Below, piece by piece: positions 49,005 through 60,047 of a stretch of DNA of 64,000 bases. The notes under the pieces were generated by a model that was not told the DNA's origin, searched no databases, and saw only the letters and a list, made by a program, of their open reading frames with translations. The number at the start of each line of letters is the position of its first letter. Position 1 is the first letter of the stretch. The translations under genes were made by a program, and so were the position numbers. Source of the DNA: Microbacterium memoriense (GTDB lineage Bacteria; Actinomycetota; Actinomycetes; Actinomycetales; Microbacteriaceae); the NCBI RefSeq assembly GCF_025398275.1, contig NZ_JAODOR010000007.1, forward strand, positions 1 through 64,000, written 5' to 3'.

Positions 49005-50329
49005 CGCAGGAGCCCTTCGTAGTGGCGCTGCTGCAGCTGCGCATCGATCTGCTTGACGGTCTCCAGGCCGACGCCGACGATGATGAGGATCGACGCGCCA
49101 CCGAACGGGAAGTTCTGGTTGGCACCGACGGTCGCCAGGGCGATCAGCGGGAGCAGGGCGATGAGACCCAGGTAGATCGAGCCGGGCAACGTGATGCGGG
49201 TGAGCACGTAGTCGAGGTACTCGGCCGTCGGGCGCCCGGCACGGATGCCGGGGATGAACCCGCCGTACTTCTTCATGTTGTCGGCGACCTCAACCGGGTT
49301 GAAGGTGATCGCGACGTAGAAGTACGTGAAGCCGATGATCAGCAGGAAGTACGTGAGCATGTACAGCGGCTGGTCGCCGGTCGTGAAGTTCGCCTGGATC
49401 CAGCTGACCCATCCGGGGATGTTGCCGTCGGCATCCGGAGTCTGGTTGAACTGGGCGATCAGCGCGGGAATGTACAGCAGCGAGGAGGCGAAGATGACGG
49501 GCACGACGCCGGCCATGTTCACCTTGATCGGGATGTAGGTGTTCGTGCCGCCGAGCGTGCGGCGTCCCACCATCCGCTTGGCGTACTGCACCGGCACACG
49601 CCGCTGCGACTGCTCGACGAAGACGACGAGCGCCACGACGATCACGCCGACAGCGAGCACCAGGAGGAAGACCTCGAAGCCGCGCGCCTGCTGGATCGAC
49701 CACATCGCGGCCGGGAAGGTCGCGGCGATCGAGGTGAAGATGAGGATCGACATGCCGTTGCCGACGCCACGCTCGGTGACGAGCTCGGCGAACCACATGA
49801 TGAGGCCGGTACCGGCGGTCAGCGTGATGATCATCAGCAGCTGCGCCCACCAGGCGGTGTTGGTCAGCAGCGCGTTGCACTCGGCGATGTTCGTCGAACC
49901 GAACAGCTGGCCGGACCGTGCGACGGTCACGAGCGTCGTCGACTGCAGGAGCGCCAGCGCGATCGTGAGGTAACGCGTGTATTGCGTCAGCTTCGCCTGG
50001 CCCGACTGGCCCTCCTTGTAGAGGGTCTCGAAGTGCGGGATCACCACGCGCAGCAGCTGGACGATGATCGTCGCGGTGATGTACGGCATGACGCCGAGCG
50101 CGAAGATCGACAACTGCAGAAGCGCGCCGCCCGAGAACAGGTTCACGAGCGAGAGCAGGCCCTCGCTGGCGGAACCGGTCTGGTCGAGGCACGACTGGAC
50201 ATTCGGGAAGCTCACGAACGGCGCCGGCACGTGCGCGCCGAGACGATAGATCGCGATGATGGCCAGGGTGAAGCCGATCTTCCGCCGGAGGTCCGGGGTG
50301 CGGAAGACCCGCGCAATAGCGCTGAACAA
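49001..50329 (-). CDS. secY: Protein translocase subunit SecY
   Basis: 442 residues with ten membrane helices, the channel of the Sec translocon. Standard segments include IGFTLAIIAIYRLGAHVPAP at the first helix, the plug region after it, and the cytoplasmic loop YAKRMVGRRTLGGTNTYIPI. The open frame reaches 50404, but the TTG at 50329 (LFSAIARVFRTPDLRRKI) has GGAGGAAAT eight bases upstream and gives the conserved N-terminus. It lies 131 bp after rplO. Confidence 0.97.
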   Translation of the reverse strand: MFSAIARVFRTPDLRRKIGFTLAIIAIYRLGAHVPAPFVSFPNVQSCLDQTGSASEGLLSLVNLFSGGALLQLSIFALGVMPYITATIIVQLLRVVIPHFETLYKEGQSGQAKLTQYTRYLTIALALLQSTTLVTVARSGQLFGSTNIAECNALLTNTAWWAQLLMIITLTAGTGLIMWFAELVTERGVGNGMSILIFTSIAATFPAAMWSIQQARGFEVFLLVLAVGVIVVALVVFVEQSQRRVPVQYAKRMVGRRTLGGTNTYIPIKVNMAGVVPVIFASSLLYIPALIAQFNQTPDADGNIPGWVSWIQANFTTGDQPLYMLTYFLLIIGFTYFYVAITFNPVEVADNMKKYGGFIPGIRAGRPTAEYLDYVLTRITLPGSIYLGLIALLPLIALATVGANQNFPFGGASILIIVGVGLETVKQIDAQLQQRHYEGLLR

Positions 50330-50460
50330 AGGAATTTCCTCCAGTGGGATTTCCGCCTGCGGGTGGCGGGTGCTTCGGGAGCACCGTTTCCCAGCGTACG
50401 GCAACAGGGACCGGCACCGGTTCTCGAGCGAATCGAGATCGGGCCGGCCCCTGCCGTGGA

Positions 50461-51027
50461 TTACTTGATCGAACCGCCCGCGGCGATGATCTTCTCGCTG
50501 GCCGAACCCGAGACCTTGTCGACCGACACGGTGAGCTTGACCGAGATGTCGCCGGTGCCGAGCACCTTGACCTTCTCGTTCTTGCGCACGGCGCCCTTGG
50601 CGACGAGGTCCGTGATGGTGACGTCGCCTCCCGTCGGGTACAGCTCGGCGAGCTTGTCGAGGTTGACCACCTGGTACTCGACGCGGAACGGGTTCTTGAA
50701 CCCGCGCAGCTTCGGTGTACGCATGTGGAGGGGCATCTGCCCACCCTCGAAGCCGGCCTTCACCTGGTAACGGGCCTTCTGACCCTTGGTGCCGCGACCG
50801 GCGGTCTTGCCCTTCGAGCCCTCACCGCGACCCACGCGGGTCTTGGCCTTGTTGGACCCGGGGACCGGACGCAGGTGGTGGACCTTCAGGACGCCGGGAC
50901 GCTTGGTCTCAGATTCCTTCTTCGGAGCCGCAGCCTTCGTCGCAGGCGCCTTTTTGGCGGCCGGCTTCTTGGCGGGGGCCTTCTTCTCGACGACCTCTTC
51001 GGTCGCCTTCGTGGCCTTCTCAGCCAT
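50461..51027 (-). CDS. rplO: 50S ribosomal protein L15 with a Lys/Ala-rich N-terminal extension
   Basis: 188 residues. The L15 core starts at about residue 44 ([20 protein letters not shown]) and contains [20 protein letters not shown]. The first 43 residues are a tail of KKAPA-like repeats ([16 protein letters not shown]) absent from most L15 proteins. A similar tail occurs on S17 in this cluster. The ATG overlaps the rpmD stop by one base (TAATG). Confidence 0.97.
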   Translation of the reverse strand: MAEKATKATEEVVEKKAPAKKPAAKKAPATKAAAPKKESETKRPGVLKVHHLRPVPGSNKAKTRVGRGEGSKGKTAGRGTKGQKARYQVKAGFEGGQMPLHMRTPKLRGFKNPFRVEYQVVNLDKLAELYPTGGDVTITDLVAKGAVRKNEKVKVLGTGDISVKLTVSVDKVSGSASEKIIAAGGSIK

Positions 51028-51212
51028 TAGTCGATCTCCTCAACCTTGACGAGGTGCGCGACGGTCTTGATGTAGCCGCGCGTCTGCGCGTCATCCGGAC
51101 GAACGACGGAGTCGTTGATCCGCTTCAGACCGAGCGAACGCAGCGTGTCACGCTGGTTCTGCTTTTCGCTCACCTTGGACTTGACCTGGGTCACCTTCAG
51201 ACGGGCAGCCAT
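51027..51212 (-). CDS. rpmD: 50S ribosomal protein L30
   Basis: 61 residues, [20 protein letters not shown] and [18 protein letters not shown], standard bacterial L30. The one-base overlaps with rpsE and rplO indicate tight coupling. Confidence 0.97.
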   Translation of the reverse strand: MAARLKVTQVKSKVSEKQNQRDTLRSLGLKRINDSVVRPDDAQTRGYIKTVAHLVKVEEID

Positions 51213-51895
51213 CAGGCACCTACCTTTGCAGCGGCCGCGGCGTCAGCCTCGGCGCGGATCAGACGGGCCGGAGCCACCTGGTCGAAGTCGAGACCACGAC
51301 GGGCGGCGACGGCACGGGGCTCCTCGAGCTGCTTCAGAGCGGCGACGGTCGCGTGCACGATGTTGATCGTGTTCGACGAACCGAGCGACTTCGAGAGCAC
51401 ATCGTGGATGCCGGCGCACTCGAGCACGGCACGCACCGGGCCACCGGCGATAACACCGGTACCCGAGGAGGCCGGACGGAGAAGGACGACACCGGCAGCG
51501 GCCTCACCCTGCACGGGGTGCGGGATGGTGGAGCCGGAGCGGGGCACGCGGAAGAAGTTGCGCTTGGCCTCTTCAACACCCTTGGAGATGGCCAGGGGCA
51601 CCTCGCGGGCCTTGCCGTAGCCGACGCCGACGAGTCCGTTGCCATCGCCCACGACGACCAGCGCCGTGAAGCTGAAGCGACGACCGCCCTTGACGACCTT
51701 CGACACGCGGTTGATGGTCACGACGCGCTCGAGGAACTGGCTCTTCTCGGCGTCACGGCCACCGCGGTCGCGGGTCTGGCTGCGCTCGCGGCCACCGCGA
51801 CGCGGCTCACGCTCACGCTCGACGGGTGCCTCGGCGACGACAGCAGGCTGCTCGGTCACTTCGGTGTTCTCCACATTCACAGTTGCATCGCTCAC
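51212..51895 (-). CDS. rpsE: 30S ribosomal protein S5
   Basis: 227 residues. The core begins at about 55 ([20 protein letters not shown]) and has [20 protein letters not shown], the mRNA-entrance protein involved in accuracy. The first 50 residues are an acidic then Arg-rich extension ([20 protein letters not shown]). The GTG start overlaps the rplR stop by four bases. Confidence 0.97.
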   Translation of the reverse strand: MSDATVNVENTEVTEQPAVVAEAPVEREREPRRGGRERSQTRDRGGRDAEKSQFLERVVTINRVSKVVKGGRRFSFTALVVVGDGNGLVGVGYGKAREVPLAISKGVEEAKRNFFRVPRSGSTIPHPVQGEAAAGVVLLRPASSGTGVIAGGPVRAVLECAGIHDVLSKSLGSSNTINIVHATVAALKQLEEPRAVAARRGLDFDQVAPARLIRAEADAAAAAKVGA

Positions 51896-52251
51896 AGGTT
51901 CAGACCTCCCTCGCGGGCGCCCTCGGCGATCGCCGCGACACGTCCCGCGTAGCGGTTGCCACCGCGGTCGAACACGACATCCTCGACGCCGACAGCCTTC
52001 GCACGCTCGGCGACGAGCTCGCCGACCTTGCGGGCCTTGGCGGTCTTGTCACCGTCGAACACGCGCAGGTCTGCTTCGAGCGTCGAAGCGGATGCCACGG
52101 TCACGCCCTTGCTGTCGTCCACGAGCTGGACGAAGACGTGGCGAGCCGAACGGTTGACGACCAGGCGCGGACGCGCCTCGGTTCCCACGACCTTCTTGCG
52201 AAGACGCAGGTGACGACGCGTACGTGCGTCGCTCTTCGACTTAACAGCCAT
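51892..52251 (-). CDS. rplR: 50S ribosomal protein L18
   Basis: 119 residues with the 5S-rRNA-binding core [20 protein letters not shown] and the C-terminal [20 protein letters not shown]. It starts [20 protein letters not shown], two bases after rplF. Confidence 0.97.
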   Translation of the reverse strand: MAVKSKSDARTRRHLRLRKKVVGTEARPRLVVNRSARHVFVQLVDDSKGVTVASASTLEADLRVFDGDKTAKARKVGELVAERAKAVGVEDVVFDRGGNRYAGRVAAIAEGAREGGLNL

Positions 52252-52253
52252 GA

Positions 52254-52790
52254 TTACTTACCACTCTTTCCGGCCTTGCGACGAACGACCTCGCCGGCGT
52301 ACCGCACACCCTTGCCCTTGTAGGGCTCGGGCTTACGGATCTTGCGGATGTTCGCAGCTGCCTCGCCGACAGCCTGCTTGTCGATGCCCGCGACGGTCAC
52401 CTTGTTGTTGCCCTCGACGGTCAGCGTGATGCCGGTCGGAGCCTCGATCAGAACCGGGTGCGAGAAGCCGAGAGCGAACTCGACCGCCGTACCCTTCTGT
52501 GCGACGCGGTAACCGGTACCGACGACCTCGAGGCCCTTGGTGTAACCCGTGGTGACGCCGATGATGTTGTTGTTGATCAGGGTGCGGGTGAGTCCGTGCA
52601 GCGAACGCGATTCGCGCTCGTCGTCGGGACGCGAGACCAGAACCTGGCTCTCCTCGACCTGAACCTCGATGGGCTTGGCCACGGCGAGCGTCAGCTCACC
52701 CTTGGGGCCCTTGACTGCGACATTCTGGCCGTCGACCGAAACGGTCACTCCGGCGGGGATGTCGATGGGAAGACGTCCAATACGCGACAT
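52254..52790 (-). CDS. rplF: 50S ribosomal protein L6
   Basis: 178 residues. It starts [20 protein letters not shown] and ends with [20 protein letters not shown], the classic L6 signature. It lies 6 bp after rpsH. Confidence 0.98.
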   Translation of the reverse strand: MSRIGRLPIDIPAGVTVSVDGQNVAVKGPKGELTLAVAKPIEVQVEESQVLVSRPDDERESRSLHGLTRTLINNNIIGVTTGYTKGLEVVGTGYRVAQKGTAVEFALGFSHPVLIEAPTGITLTVEGNNKVTVAGIDKQAVGEAAANIRKIRKPEPYKGKGVRYAGEVVRRKAGKSGK

Positions 52791-52796
52791 GTCAGA

Positions 52797-53195
52797 TCAC
52801 CACACGTAGGCGAGGACTTCCCCGCCGACGCCCTTCTGGTCAGCCTGACGGTCCGTGAGGAGGCCAGAGGAGGTGGACAGGATCGCGACGCCCAGGCCAC
52901 CGAGGACCGTGGGGAGCTCAGTGGACTTCGCGTAGACGCGGAGGCCGGGCTTGGAGACGCGCTTGATGCCGACGATCGACCGCTCGCGGTTCGGGCCGTA
53001 CTTGAGCGTCAGGGTCAGCGTCTGGCCGACCCGTGCGTCCGAGACCTCCCAGGAGGCGATGAAGCCCTCCTGCTGCAGGATCTCCGCGATGTGGGTCTTG
53101 AGCTTGGAGCTCGGCAGCGACACAGAGTCGTGATGCGCCGAGTTCGCGTTGCGCAGACGGGTCAGCAGATCTGCGACCGGGTCTGTCATTGTCAT
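52797..53195 (-). CDS. rpsH: 30S ribosomal protein S8
   Basis: 132 residues. It starts [20 protein letters not shown] and has [20 protein letters not shown] and [13 protein letters not shown], binding 16S rRNA centrally. The gap before it (from rplE, 66 bp) is where rpsN is often found; it is too short for even a 61-residue zinc-type S14. Confidence 0.98.
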   Translation of the reverse strand: MTMTDPVADLLTRLRNANSAHHDSVSLPSSKLKTHIAEILQQEGFIASWEVSDARVGQTLTLTLKYGPNRERSIVGIKRVSKPGLRVYAKSTELPTVLGGLGVAILSTSSGLLTDRQADQKGVGGEVLAYVW

Positions 53196-53261
53196 GAGTT
53201 GTTTCCTTTGTTCATGCGGTTTCGGATGCCGTTACACGGCAGCCGACCTTCAATGGGGGTC

Positions 53262-53849
53262 TTACTTGGCGTCGTCCGTCTTGAACGGGAAGCCGATGTG
53301 ACGCAGCAGCGCACGACCTTCGTCATCCGTCTTCGCCGTCGTGACGATCGTGATGTCGAAGCCGCGGACGCGGTCGATCTTGTCCTGGTTGATCTCGTGG
53401 AAGACCGACTGCTCCTGCAGACCGAACGTGTAGTTGCCGTTGCCGTCGAACTGCTTCGGCGACAGGCCACGGAAGTCACGGATGCGGGGAAGCGACAGGT
53501 TCACGAGGCGATCCAGGAACTCCCACGCGCGGTCACCACGGAGGGTGACGTGCGCGCCGATGGGCTGTCCTTCACGCAGCTTGAACTGCGCGATGGACTT
53601 GCGGGCCTTCGTCACGATCGGCTTCTGGCCGGTGATCTTGGTGAGATCGTCGACCGCACCATCGATCACCTTGGAGTCGCGAGCTGCCTCACCGACACCG
53701 GTGTTGACGATGACCTTGACGATCCCGGGGATCTGCATGACGTTCGGGTACCCGAACTCTTCCTGCAGAGCCTTCTTGATCTCGCCCTGGTACTTCTGCT
53801 TCAGGCGGGGCTGGATCTTGCCAGTCTCCGCGGCAGTGGTGGTGCTCAT
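53262..53849 (-). CDS. rplE: 50S ribosomal protein L5
   Basis: 195 residues with [20 protein letters not shown], the [20 protein letters not shown] segment and [20 protein letters not shown], standard L5 that binds 5S rRNA and contacts the P-site tRNA. The start overlaps the rplX stop by one base. Confidence 0.98.
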   Translation of the reverse strand: MSTTTAAETGKIQPRLKQKYQGEIKKALQEEFGYPNVMQIPGIVKVIVNTGVGEAARDSKVIDGAVDDLTKITGQKPIVTKARKSIAQFKLREGQPIGAHVTLRGDRAWEFLDRLVNLSLPRIRDFRGLSPKQFDGNGNYTFGLQEQSVFHEINQDKIDRVRGFDITIVTTAKTDDEGRALLRHIGFPFKTDDAK

Positions 53850-54208
53850 CAGAGGTCCTTACCGCTCTTCTTCGCGTAGCGCACACGGACGGTGCGCTTC
53901 ACGCCATCCTTCGTCTGCTCCTCGACGCGGTGTCCGACCTTGGTCGGCTTCTTGGTCGAGGGGTCGACGATGGCGACGTTGGAGATGTGAATCGGGGCTT
54001 CCATCGTCTCGATGCCGCCCGTCTTCGTGCCGCGCTGGGACTGGCCCACGCGCGTGTGCTTCGTGACGTAGTTGACGCCCTCGACAATGACACGGTTCTT
54101 CTCGACGAGAATGTCGAGAACCTTGCCCTGCTTGCCGCGGTCGCCGCCCTTGTCCTGCTTCTTGCCTGTGATGACCTGAACCAGGTCACCCTTCTTGATC
54201 TTGGCCAT
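53849..54208 (-). CDS. rplX: 50S ribosomal protein L24
   Basis: 119 residues with the KOW motif [20 protein letters not shown] and [20 protein letters not shown], an assembly initiator of the 50S subunit. It lies 4 bp after rplN. Confidence 0.98.
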   Translation of the reverse strand: MAKIKKGDLVQVITGKKQDKGGDRGKQGKVLDILVEKNRVIVEGVNYVTKHTRVGQSQRGTKTGGIETMEAPIHISNVAIVDPSTKKPTKVGHRVEEQTKDGVKRTVRVRYAKKSGKDL

Positions 54209-54212
54209 GAGG

Positions 54213-54581
54213 TCAGATCACCTCCGGTGCGAGCGACACGATCTTCATGAACTTCTTGTCACGAAGTTCGCGACCGACGGGTCCGAAGATGCGGGTGCCG
54301 CGGGGCTCCCCGTCGTTCTTCAGGATCACGGCGGCGTTCTCATCGAACTTGATGTAAGAACCGTCGGGACGACGGGTCTCCTTGACGGTGCGGACAACGA
54401 CGGCCTTGACCACGTCACCCTTCTTCACGCTGCCACCGGGGATGGCATCCTTGACGGTCGCGACGATGATGTCGCCGAGACCGGCATAGCGGCGGTTGGA
54501 CCCACCGAGCACGCGAATCGTGAGCAGCTGCTTGGCGCCGGTGTTGTCGGCAACCTTGATGCGGGACTCAGTCTGAATCAT
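54213..54581 (-). CDS. rplN: 50S ribosomal protein L14
   Basis: 122 residues, [20 protein letters not shown] and [20 protein letters not shown], highly conserved and full length. It lies 3 bp after rpsQ. Confidence 0.98.
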   Translation of the reverse strand: MIQTESRIKVADNTGAKQLLTIRVLGGSNRRYAGLGDIIVATVKDAIPGGSVKKGDVVKAVVVRTVKETRRPDGSYIKFDENAAVILKNDGEPRGTRIFGPVGRELRDKKFMKIVSLAPEVI

Positions 54582-54584
54582 TTC

Positions 54585-55016
54585 TTACTTCGCCTTCTCG
54601 AGGACCTCGACCAGACGCCACCGCTTGGTGGCGCTCAGCGGCCGGGTCTCGTTGATGAGAACGAGGTCGCCGATGCCGGCGGTGTTCGCCTCGTCGTGCG
54701 CCTTGACCTTCGACGTGCGGCGGATGACCTTGCCGTAAAGCGGGTGCTTCACGCGGTCTTCGACCTCGACGACGATCGTCTTGTCCATCTTGTCGCTGAC
54801 CACGTAGCCGCGACGCGACTTGCGGTAGCCACGAGCGTCCGCATCGCGGACGTCGTTGGCACCGTGCTCGTGACCGGCGGCGACGACGGGCGTCTCCACG
54901 ACGGTGTCGACCTGGGCGGCCGGAGCCTTCTTGGCCGGAGCCTTCTTGGCGGCGGGTGCCTTGGGGGCAGCGGGCGCCTTCTTGACGGGCGCCTTCTTCT
55001 CAGTTGCGTCAGCCAT
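54585..55016 (-). CDS. rpsQ: 30S ribosomal protein S17 with an N-terminal extension
   Basis: 143 residues. The S17 core starts at about 62 ([20 protein letters not shown]) and ends with [20 protein letters not shown]. The first 60 residues are extra: [20 protein letters not shown] and then an acidic, His-containing stretch. Ordinary S17 has about 85 residues. The start overlaps the rpmC stop by one base. Confidence 0.96.
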   Translation of the reverse strand: MADATEKKAPVKKAPAAPKAPAAKKAPAKKAPAAQVDTVVETPVVAAGHEHGANDVRDADARGYRKSRRGYVVSDKMDKTIVVEVEDRVKHPLYGKVIRRTSKVKAHDEANTAGIGDLVLINETRPLSATKRWRLVEVLEKAK

Positions 55017-55330
55017 TACTCGGCCTCTTCCTTCTCGGCCACGTCGGCGGCATCCGCCTTCTTGGCCTTGGTCTTCTTCGCCTTCGTCGCTACCTCGACC
55101 GGAGCGGGCGTGGCACGGATGCCCAGCTCGCGCTCACGGATCACGGTGTAGAGCCGCGCGATGTCGCGCTTGACGGCGCGAATGCGGCCGTGGCTCTCGA
55201 GCTGGCCGGTGGCCGACTGGAAGCGCAGGTTGAACAGCTCTTCCTTGGCCTTGCGCAGCTCCTCGACGAGGCGCTGGTCCTCGAACGTGTCGAGCTCGCT
55301 CGGTGCGAGCGTCTTGGTTCCGACAGACAT
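55016..55330 (-). CDS. rpmC: 50S ribosomal protein L29
   Basis: 104 residues. The core [20 protein letters not shown] and [20 protein letters not shown] is standard L29, next to the exit tunnel. About 35 extra C-terminal residues are rich in Lys, Ala and Glu ([20 protein letters not shown]). One-base overlaps link it to rplP and rpsQ. Confidence 0.97.
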   Translation of the reverse strand: MSVGTKTLAPSELDTFEDQRLVEELRKAKEELFNLRFQSATGQLESHGRIRAVKRDIARLYTVIRERELGIRATPAPVEVATKAKKTKAKKADAADVAEKEEAE

Positions 55331-55749
55331 TACGCGTCGCCCTCCTCGCGCTTGATGATGCGTGCCTTCAGCGGCAGCTTGTGAATTGCACGGGTCAGAG
55401 CCTCACGTGCGAGCTCTTCGCTGACACCGGCGACCTCGAAGAGGACGCGACCCGGCTTGACGTTGGCAACCCACCACTCCGGCGAACCCTTACCGGAACC
55501 CATGCGGGTTTCGGCCGGCTTCTTGGTCAGCGGACGGTCGGGGTAGATGTTGATCCACACCTTTCCACCACGCTTGATGTGACGGGTCATGGCGATACGA
55601 GCGGACTCGATCTGGCGGTTGGTGACATACGCAGGCGTGAGCGCCTGGATGCCGTACTCGCCGAACGAGACCTTCGTGCCACCGGTCGCCTGGCCGGAAC
55701 GGCCGGGGTGGTGCTGCTTGCGGTACTTGACCTTGCGGGGAATAAGCAT
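55330..55749 (-). CDS. rplP: 50S ribosomal protein L16
   Basis: 139 residues, [20 protein letters not shown] and [20 protein letters not shown], standard L16 near the A-site tRNA. It overlaps rpsC by one base (TAATG). Confidence 0.98.
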   Translation of the reverse strand: MLIPRKVKYRKQHHPGRSGQATGGTKVSFGEYGIQALTPAYVTNRQIESARIAMTRHIKRGGKVWINIYPDRPLTKKPAETRMGSGKGSPEWWVANVKPGRVLFEVAGVSEELAREALTRAIHKLPLKARIIKREEGDA

Positions 55750-56510
55750 TATGCCGATGCTCCTTCTGCGACGGGTGCGTCGCTGCGGGGGCCACGACGA
55801 CGGTCGCCACCACGGTCATCGCGACCACGGGGCGCCTTCGGCGCGTTCGCCTGCTCGCGTGCGAGCTCCTTGTTGGTGAGGTCGCCCTTGTAGATCCAGA
55901 CCTTCACGCCGATGCGACCGAAGGTGGTCTTGGCTTCGTAGAAGCCGTAGTCGATGTTCGCGCGCAGGGTGTGCAGGGGCACACGGCCTTCGCGGTAGAA
56001 CTCCGAGCGGCTCATCTCGGCGCCGCCGAGACGGCCCGAGACCTGAATCCGGATGCCCTTGGCGCCGGCGCGCTGAGCGCCCTGCAGACCCTTGCGCATC
56101 GCCCGACGGAACGCCACACGAGCAGAAAGCTGCTCGGCGATGCCCTGCGCGACGAGCTGAGCGTCGGCCTCGGGGTTCTTGACCTCGAGGATGTTCAGCT
56201 GGATCTGCTTGCCGGTGAGCTTCTCGAGGTCGGCGCGGATGCGCTCGGCCTCGGCGCCGCGGCGGCCGATCACGATGCCCGGGCGGGCGGTGTGGATGTC
56301 GACACGGACACGGTCACGCGTGCGCTCGATCTCGATCCCACTCACGCCGGCGCGGTCGAGCTGCGTCTGCAGGAGCTTGCGGATCTTGATGTCCTCAGCC
56401 ACGTAGTCGGCGTAACGCTGACCGGGCTTCGTCGAGTCGGAGAACCAACGCGACACGTGGTCAGTGGTGATACCGAGGCGGAAGCCGTACGGGTTTACCT
56501 TCTGTCCCAT
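55749..56510 (-). CDS. rpsC: 30S ribosomal protein S3
   Basis: 253 residues. It starts [20 protein letters not shown], has the KH-domain motif [20 protein letters not shown], and then [11 protein letters not shown]. The C-terminal tail is longer than in E. coli and rich in Arg, Gly and Asp ([19 protein letters not shown]). Confidence 0.98.
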   Translation of the reverse strand: MGQKVNPYGFRLGITTDHVSRWFSDSTKPGQRYADYVAEDIKIRKLLQTQLDRAGVSGIEIERTRDRVRVDIHTARPGIVIGRRGAEAERIRADLEKLTGKQIQLNILEVKNPEADAQLVAQGIAEQLSARVAFRRAMRKGLQGAQRAGAKGIRIQVSGRLGGAEMSRSEFYREGRVPLHTLRANIDYGFYEAKTTFGRIGVKVWIYKGDLTNKELAREQANAPKAPRGRDDRGGDRRRGPRSDAPVAEGASA

Positions 56511-56902
56511 TACTTGCTCGCCTTCTTGTCGGTCGAGGGTGCGGTTGCGACCTCAGGGGTCGCGAGCACGATCGTGATGTGGCTCGTGCGCTTCTTGATC
56601 TGGAACGCGCGGCCCTGTGCACGGGGGCGGAAACGCTTGAGCGTCGCGCCCTCGTCGACGTAGGCATTCGCCACGTACAGGTCCTGCTCGTCCAGGAACT
56701 CGCCGTTCTTGTCCGCGGTGACGCGGGCGTTGGCCATAGCCGAAGCGACGAGCTTGTAGATCGGCTCGCTGGCGCTCTGCGGGGCGAACTTCAGGATGGC
56801 CAAGGCCTCCTGAGCCTGCTTGCCCTTGATGAGCGCGACGACACGACGAGCCTTCTGAGGGGTCACGCGAATGTGCTTGACGCGTGCGATGGAATCCACC
56901 AT
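56510..56902 (-). CDS. rplV: 50S ribosomal protein L22
   Basis: 130 residues with [20 protein letters not shown] and [20 protein letters not shown], the tunnel-lining L22. The frame extends to 56974, but the ATG at 56902 ([10 protein letters not shown]) has GAGGAGGAG upstream and is the conserved start. Confidence 0.97.
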   Translation of the reverse strand: MVDSIARVKHIRVTPQKARRVVALIKGKQAQEALAILKFAPQSASEPIYKLVASAMANARVTADKNGEFLDEQDLYVANAYVDEGATLKRFRPRAQGRAFQIKKRTSHITIVLATPEVATAPSTDKKASK

Positions 56903-56939
56903 TTGTCTCCTCCTCTGTCCTCTCTGGGTACGCCCCGCG

Positions 56940-57221
56940 TTAGCGGCGGCGACCCTTCTTGTCGTCCTTCTCATGGCCGCGGAAGGTGCGGGTGGGCGCG
57001 AATTCGCCCAGCTTGTGACCGACCATGGTCTCGGACACGAACACGGGGATGTGCTTGCGTCCGTCGTGCACGGCGATCGTGTGACCCAGCATGGCCGGGA
57101 TGATCATCGAGCGACGTGACCAGGTCTTGATGACGTTCTTGGTACCGGCTTCGTTCTGAACAACGACCTTGCGAAGCAAGTGCTCGTCGACGAAGGGGCC
57201 CTTCTTGAGACTGCGAGGCAT
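56940..57221 (-). CDS. rpsS: 30S ribosomal protein S19
   Basis: 93 residues, [20 protein letters not shown] and [20 protein letters not shown], full-length S19 of the 30S head. It lies 12 bp after rplB. Confidence 0.98.
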   Translation of the reverse strand: MPRSLKKGPFVDEHLLRKVVVQNEAGTKNVIKTWSRRSMIIPAMLGHTIAVHDGRKHIPVFVSETMVGHKLGEFAPTRTFRGHEKDDKKGRRR

Positions 57222-57233
57222 CTTCCTCTACTC

Positions 57234-58073
57234 CTACTTACGCTTCTTGCCGGCGTTACGGCGGCGGACGATGTACTTGTCGCTTTCCTTGTTGGCGTGG
57301 CGGGTGCGACCCTCAGCCTGGCCCCAAGGAGAGACGGGGTGACGACCACCGGAGGTCTTACCCTCACCACCACCGTGCGGGTGGTCGACCGGGTTCATCG
57401 CGACACCACGGACGGTCGGGCGGACGCCCTTCCAGCGCATACGGCCGGCCTTACCCCAGTTGATGTTCGACTGCTCGGCGTTGCCGACCTCGCCGATGGT
57501 CGCGCGGCAGCGCGCATCGACGTTGCGGATCTCGCCCGAGGGGAGACGCAGCTGAGCGAAGTTGCCATCCTTGGCGACCAGACGCACCGAGGTGCCGGCC
57601 GAACGTGCCAGCTTCGCGCCGCCACCGGGGCGGAGCTCGATGGCGTGGATGACGGTACCCGTCGGGATGTTCTTCAGCGGGAGGTTGTTGCCCGGCTTGA
57701 TGTCAGCCGAGGCGCCCGACTCGACGACGTCGCCCTGCTGCAGTTTCGCCGGTGCGAGGATGTAGCGCTTCTCACCGTCGAAGTAGTGCAGGAGCGCGAT
57801 GCGCGCGGTGCGGTTGGGGTCGTACTCGATGTGAGCGACCTTGGCGTTGACGCCGTCCTTGTCGTGACGACGGAAGTCGATCACGCGGTACTGGCGCTTG
57901 TGGCCACCACCGATGTGACGGGTCGTGATGCGGCCCTGGTTGTTGCGGCCACCGGTCTTGGAAAGCGGGCGCAGCAGCGACTTCTCGGGCGTCGATCGGG
58001 TGATCTCAGCGAAGTCCGCCACCGACGAACCGCGACGACCGGGGGTCGTGGGCTTGTACTTGCGAATAGCCAT
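57234..58073 (-). CDS. rplB: 50S ribosomal protein L2
   Basis: 279 residues. The peptidyl-transferase-associated loop [20 protein letters not shown] contains the conserved His. It starts [20 protein letters not shown] and is full length. Confidence 0.98.
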   Translation of the reverse strand: MAIRKYKPTTPGRRGSSVADFAEITRSTPEKSLLRPLSKTGGRNNQGRITTRHIGGGHKRQYRVIDFRRHDKDGVNAKVAHIEYDPNRTARIALLHYFDGEKRYILAPAKLQQGDVVESGASADIKPGNNLPLKNIPTGTVIHAIELRPGGGAKLARSAGTSVRLVAKDGNFAQLRLPSGEIRNVDARCRATIGEVGNAEQSNINWGKAGRMRWKGVRPTVRGVAMNPVDHPHGGGEGKTSGGRHPVSPWGQAEGRTRHANKESDKYIVRRRNAGKKRK

Positions 58074-58097
58074 GTTGGTTGTCCTCTATCCCGACCG

Positions 58098-58409
58098 TCA
58101 GCCGACTGCCGTGAAGATGTCGATGGTGCCCGAGCGCAGGGTCACGATGGCGCGCTTGGTGTCCTTGCGCTTTCCCGTGCCGAAGCGCGTGCGACGCGCC
58201 TTGCCCGTGCGGTTGAGCGTGTTGACCGCGGCGACCTTGACGTCGAAGATCTTCTCGATCGCAAGCTTGATCTCGGTCTTCGAGGAGCGCGGGTCCACCA
58301 GGAAGGTGTACTTGCCCTCGTCGATGAGCCCATAGCTCTTCTCGGAGACGACCGGCTTCAGGATGATGTCGCGCGGGTCCTTGTTCAGAGCGGCGTGTGC
58401 GGTGGTCAT
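58098..58409 (-). CDS. rplW: 50S ribosomal protein L23
   Basis: 103 residues with [20 protein letters not shown] and [20 protein letters not shown], the exit-tunnel protein that docks trigger factor and SRP. It overlaps the rplD stop by four bases (ATGA). Confidence 0.98.
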   Translation of the reverse strand: MTTAHAALNKDPRDIILKPVVSEKSYGLIDEGKYTFLVDPRSSKTEIKLAIEKIFDVKVAAVNTLNRTGKARRTRFGTGKRKDTKRAIVTLRSGTIDIFTAVG

Positions 58410-59068
58410 GCGGAGACCTCCTCGGTCGCGCCGGTCTTCGAAGCGACGAATGCTTCGAAGGCGGACTTGGTGAAGACGATGTCGTCGGAAACGAGCACGT
58501 CGTAGGCGTTGAGCTGATCGAAGTTCAGCACGTGCACGAAGTCGAGGTTGCGCACGCTCTTGACCGTGATCTCGTCACCGCGTTCGATGACGATCATGAC
58601 GTTCTTGGTCGCGGCGAGCGTCGACATGACGACCGATGCAGCCTTGGTCGAGGGGGCACCCTCGATCGCGAGCGATTCGATGACGTGCAGACGGCCACCG
58701 CGAGCACGGTCGCTGAGCGAGCCCAGCAGGGCCGCGGCGATCATCTTCTTGGGGGTGCGCTGCGAGTAGTCACGCGGCTTCGGTCCGTGGACGATGCCAC
58801 CACCGGTCATGTGCGGCGCGCGGATCGAGCCCTGACGGGCGTTACCGGTGCCCTTCTGCTTGAAGGGCTTGCGGCCGGCACCCGAGACCTCACCGCGACG
58901 CTTGGTCGAGTGGGTTCCCTGGCGAGCCGCCGCGAGCTGCGCGACGACGACCTGGTGGATGAGGGGGATGTTCGTCTTGACGTCGAAGATGGCGGCGGGC
59001 AGCTCCACGGAGCCTGCCTTCTTGCCGTCGGCCTTCAGGACGTCGAGCGAGAGAGTGGAGTCAGCCAT
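58406..59068 (-). CDS. rplD: 50S ribosomal protein L4
   Basis: 220 residues with the tunnel loop [20 protein letters not shown] and [20 protein letters not shown]. In proteobacteria L4 autoregulates the S10 operon through the leader; whether that applies to this long leader is unknown. It lies 2 bp after rplC. Confidence 0.98.
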   Translation of the reverse strand: MADSTLSLDVLKADGKKAGSVELPAAIFDVKTNIPLIHQVVVAQLAAARQGTHSTKRRGEVSGAGRKPFKQKGTGNARQGSIRAPHMTGGGIVHGPKPRDYSQRTPKKMIAAALLGSLSDRARGGRLHVIESLAIEGAPSTKAASVVMSTLAATKNVMIVIERGDEITVKSVRNLDFVHVLNFDQLNAYDVLVSDDIVFTKSAFEAFVASKTGATEEVSA

Positions 59069-59070
59069 GT

Positions 59071-59730
59071 TCAGGCACCCTTCACTGCGTTGCGGACGTA
59101 AACGATGCGGCCACGAGCACCCGGGACGGCGCCCTTGACGAGCAGCAGGCCCTTCTCGGCGTCGATGGCGTGGACCGTGAGGTTCATGACGGTCACGCGC
59201 TCGCCACCCATACGGCCGGCCATGCGCATGCCCTTGAAGACGCGGCTGGGGGTCGACGATGCGCCGATCGAGCCGGGCTTGCGGTGGTTGCGGTGCGCAC
59301 CGTGCGAAGCGGAGACGCCCTTGAAGTTGTGACGCTTCATGACACCCGCGGTGCCCTTGCCCTTGCTGGTGCCGACGACGTCGACCAGCTGGCCGGCCTC
59401 GAAGGTGGCGTCGACGGTGAGCTCCTGGCCCAGCGTGTAGTCACCGGCATCCGCCGTGCGCACCTCGGTGAGGTGACGGCGCGGGGTCACGCCGGCGGCC
59501 TCGAAGTGAGCCGTCAGGGGCTGGTTGACCTTGCGCGGGTCGATCTGCCCGTAGGCGATCTGCACGGCCTTGTAGCCGTCGCGCTCGGGGGTGCGAACCT
59601 GGGTGACGACGTTCGGTGCAACCTCGATCACGGTGACGGGAACGAGCTTGCCGTTCTCATCCCAGACCTGGGTCATGCCGAGCTTGGTGCCCAGGAGTCC
59701 CTTGGAAATCTTGGAGTTGATGTCAGTCAT
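59071..59730 (-). CDS. rplC: 50S ribosomal protein L3
   Basis: 219 residues with [20 protein letters not shown] and [20 protein letters not shown], and [20 protein letters not shown], standard L3. It lies 8 bp after rpsJ. Confidence 0.98.
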   Translation of the reverse strand: MTDINSKISKGLLGTKLGMTQVWDENGKLVPVTVIEVAPNVVTQVRTPERDGYKAVQIAYGQIDPRKVNQPLTAHFEAAGVTPRRHLTEVRTADAGDYTLGQELTVDATFEAGQLVDVVGTSKGKGTAGVMKRHNFKGVSASHGAHRNHRKPGSIGASSTPSRVFKGMRMAGRMGGERVTVMNLTVHAIDAEKGLLLVKGAVPGARGRIVYVRNAVKGA

Positions 59731-59738
59731 CGCGAGCC

Positions 59739-60047
59739 TCAGAGCTTGATCTCGATGTTGACGTCAGCCGGGAGGTCGAGACGCATCAGCGAGTCGACGG
59801 CCTTGGGCGTCGGGTCGATGATGTCGATGAGGCGCTTGTGGGTGCGCATCTCGAAGTGCTCGCGGCTGTCCTTGTACTTGTGGGGCGACCGGATGACGCA
59901 CACGACGTTCTTCTCGGTCGGAAGGGGCACGGGGCCCACAACCGTCGCGCCTGCGCGGGTCACCGTGTCGACGATCTTGCGCGCCGACGTGTCGATGACC
60001 TCGTGGTCATACGACTTCAGGCGAATGCGGATCTTCTGTCCCGCCAT
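59739..60047 (-). CDS. rpsJ: 30S ribosomal protein S10
   Basis: 102 residues, [20 protein letters not shown], then [20 protein letters not shown] and [14 protein letters not shown]10 also acts as NusE in antitermination. The open frame extends to 60074; the ATG at 60047 is the conserved start. It is the first gene of the S10-spc block, behind a leader of about 270 nt. Confidence 0.98.
   Translation of the reverse strand: MAGQKIRIRLKSYDHEVIDTSARKIVDTVTRAGATVVGPVPLPTEKNVVCVIRSPHKYKDSREHFEMRTHKRLIDIIDPTPKAVDSLMRLDLPADVNIEIKL

Noticed and set aside
49022-50770. 582-codon plus-strand open frame over secY and rplO
   Set aside because: Antisense to two certain genes, very rich in Arg, Asp and Gln, with no membrane or domain signal.
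53196-53261. Missed rpsN between rplE and rpsH
   Set aside because: The gap is only 66 bp and contains no open frame with the S14 zinc motif.
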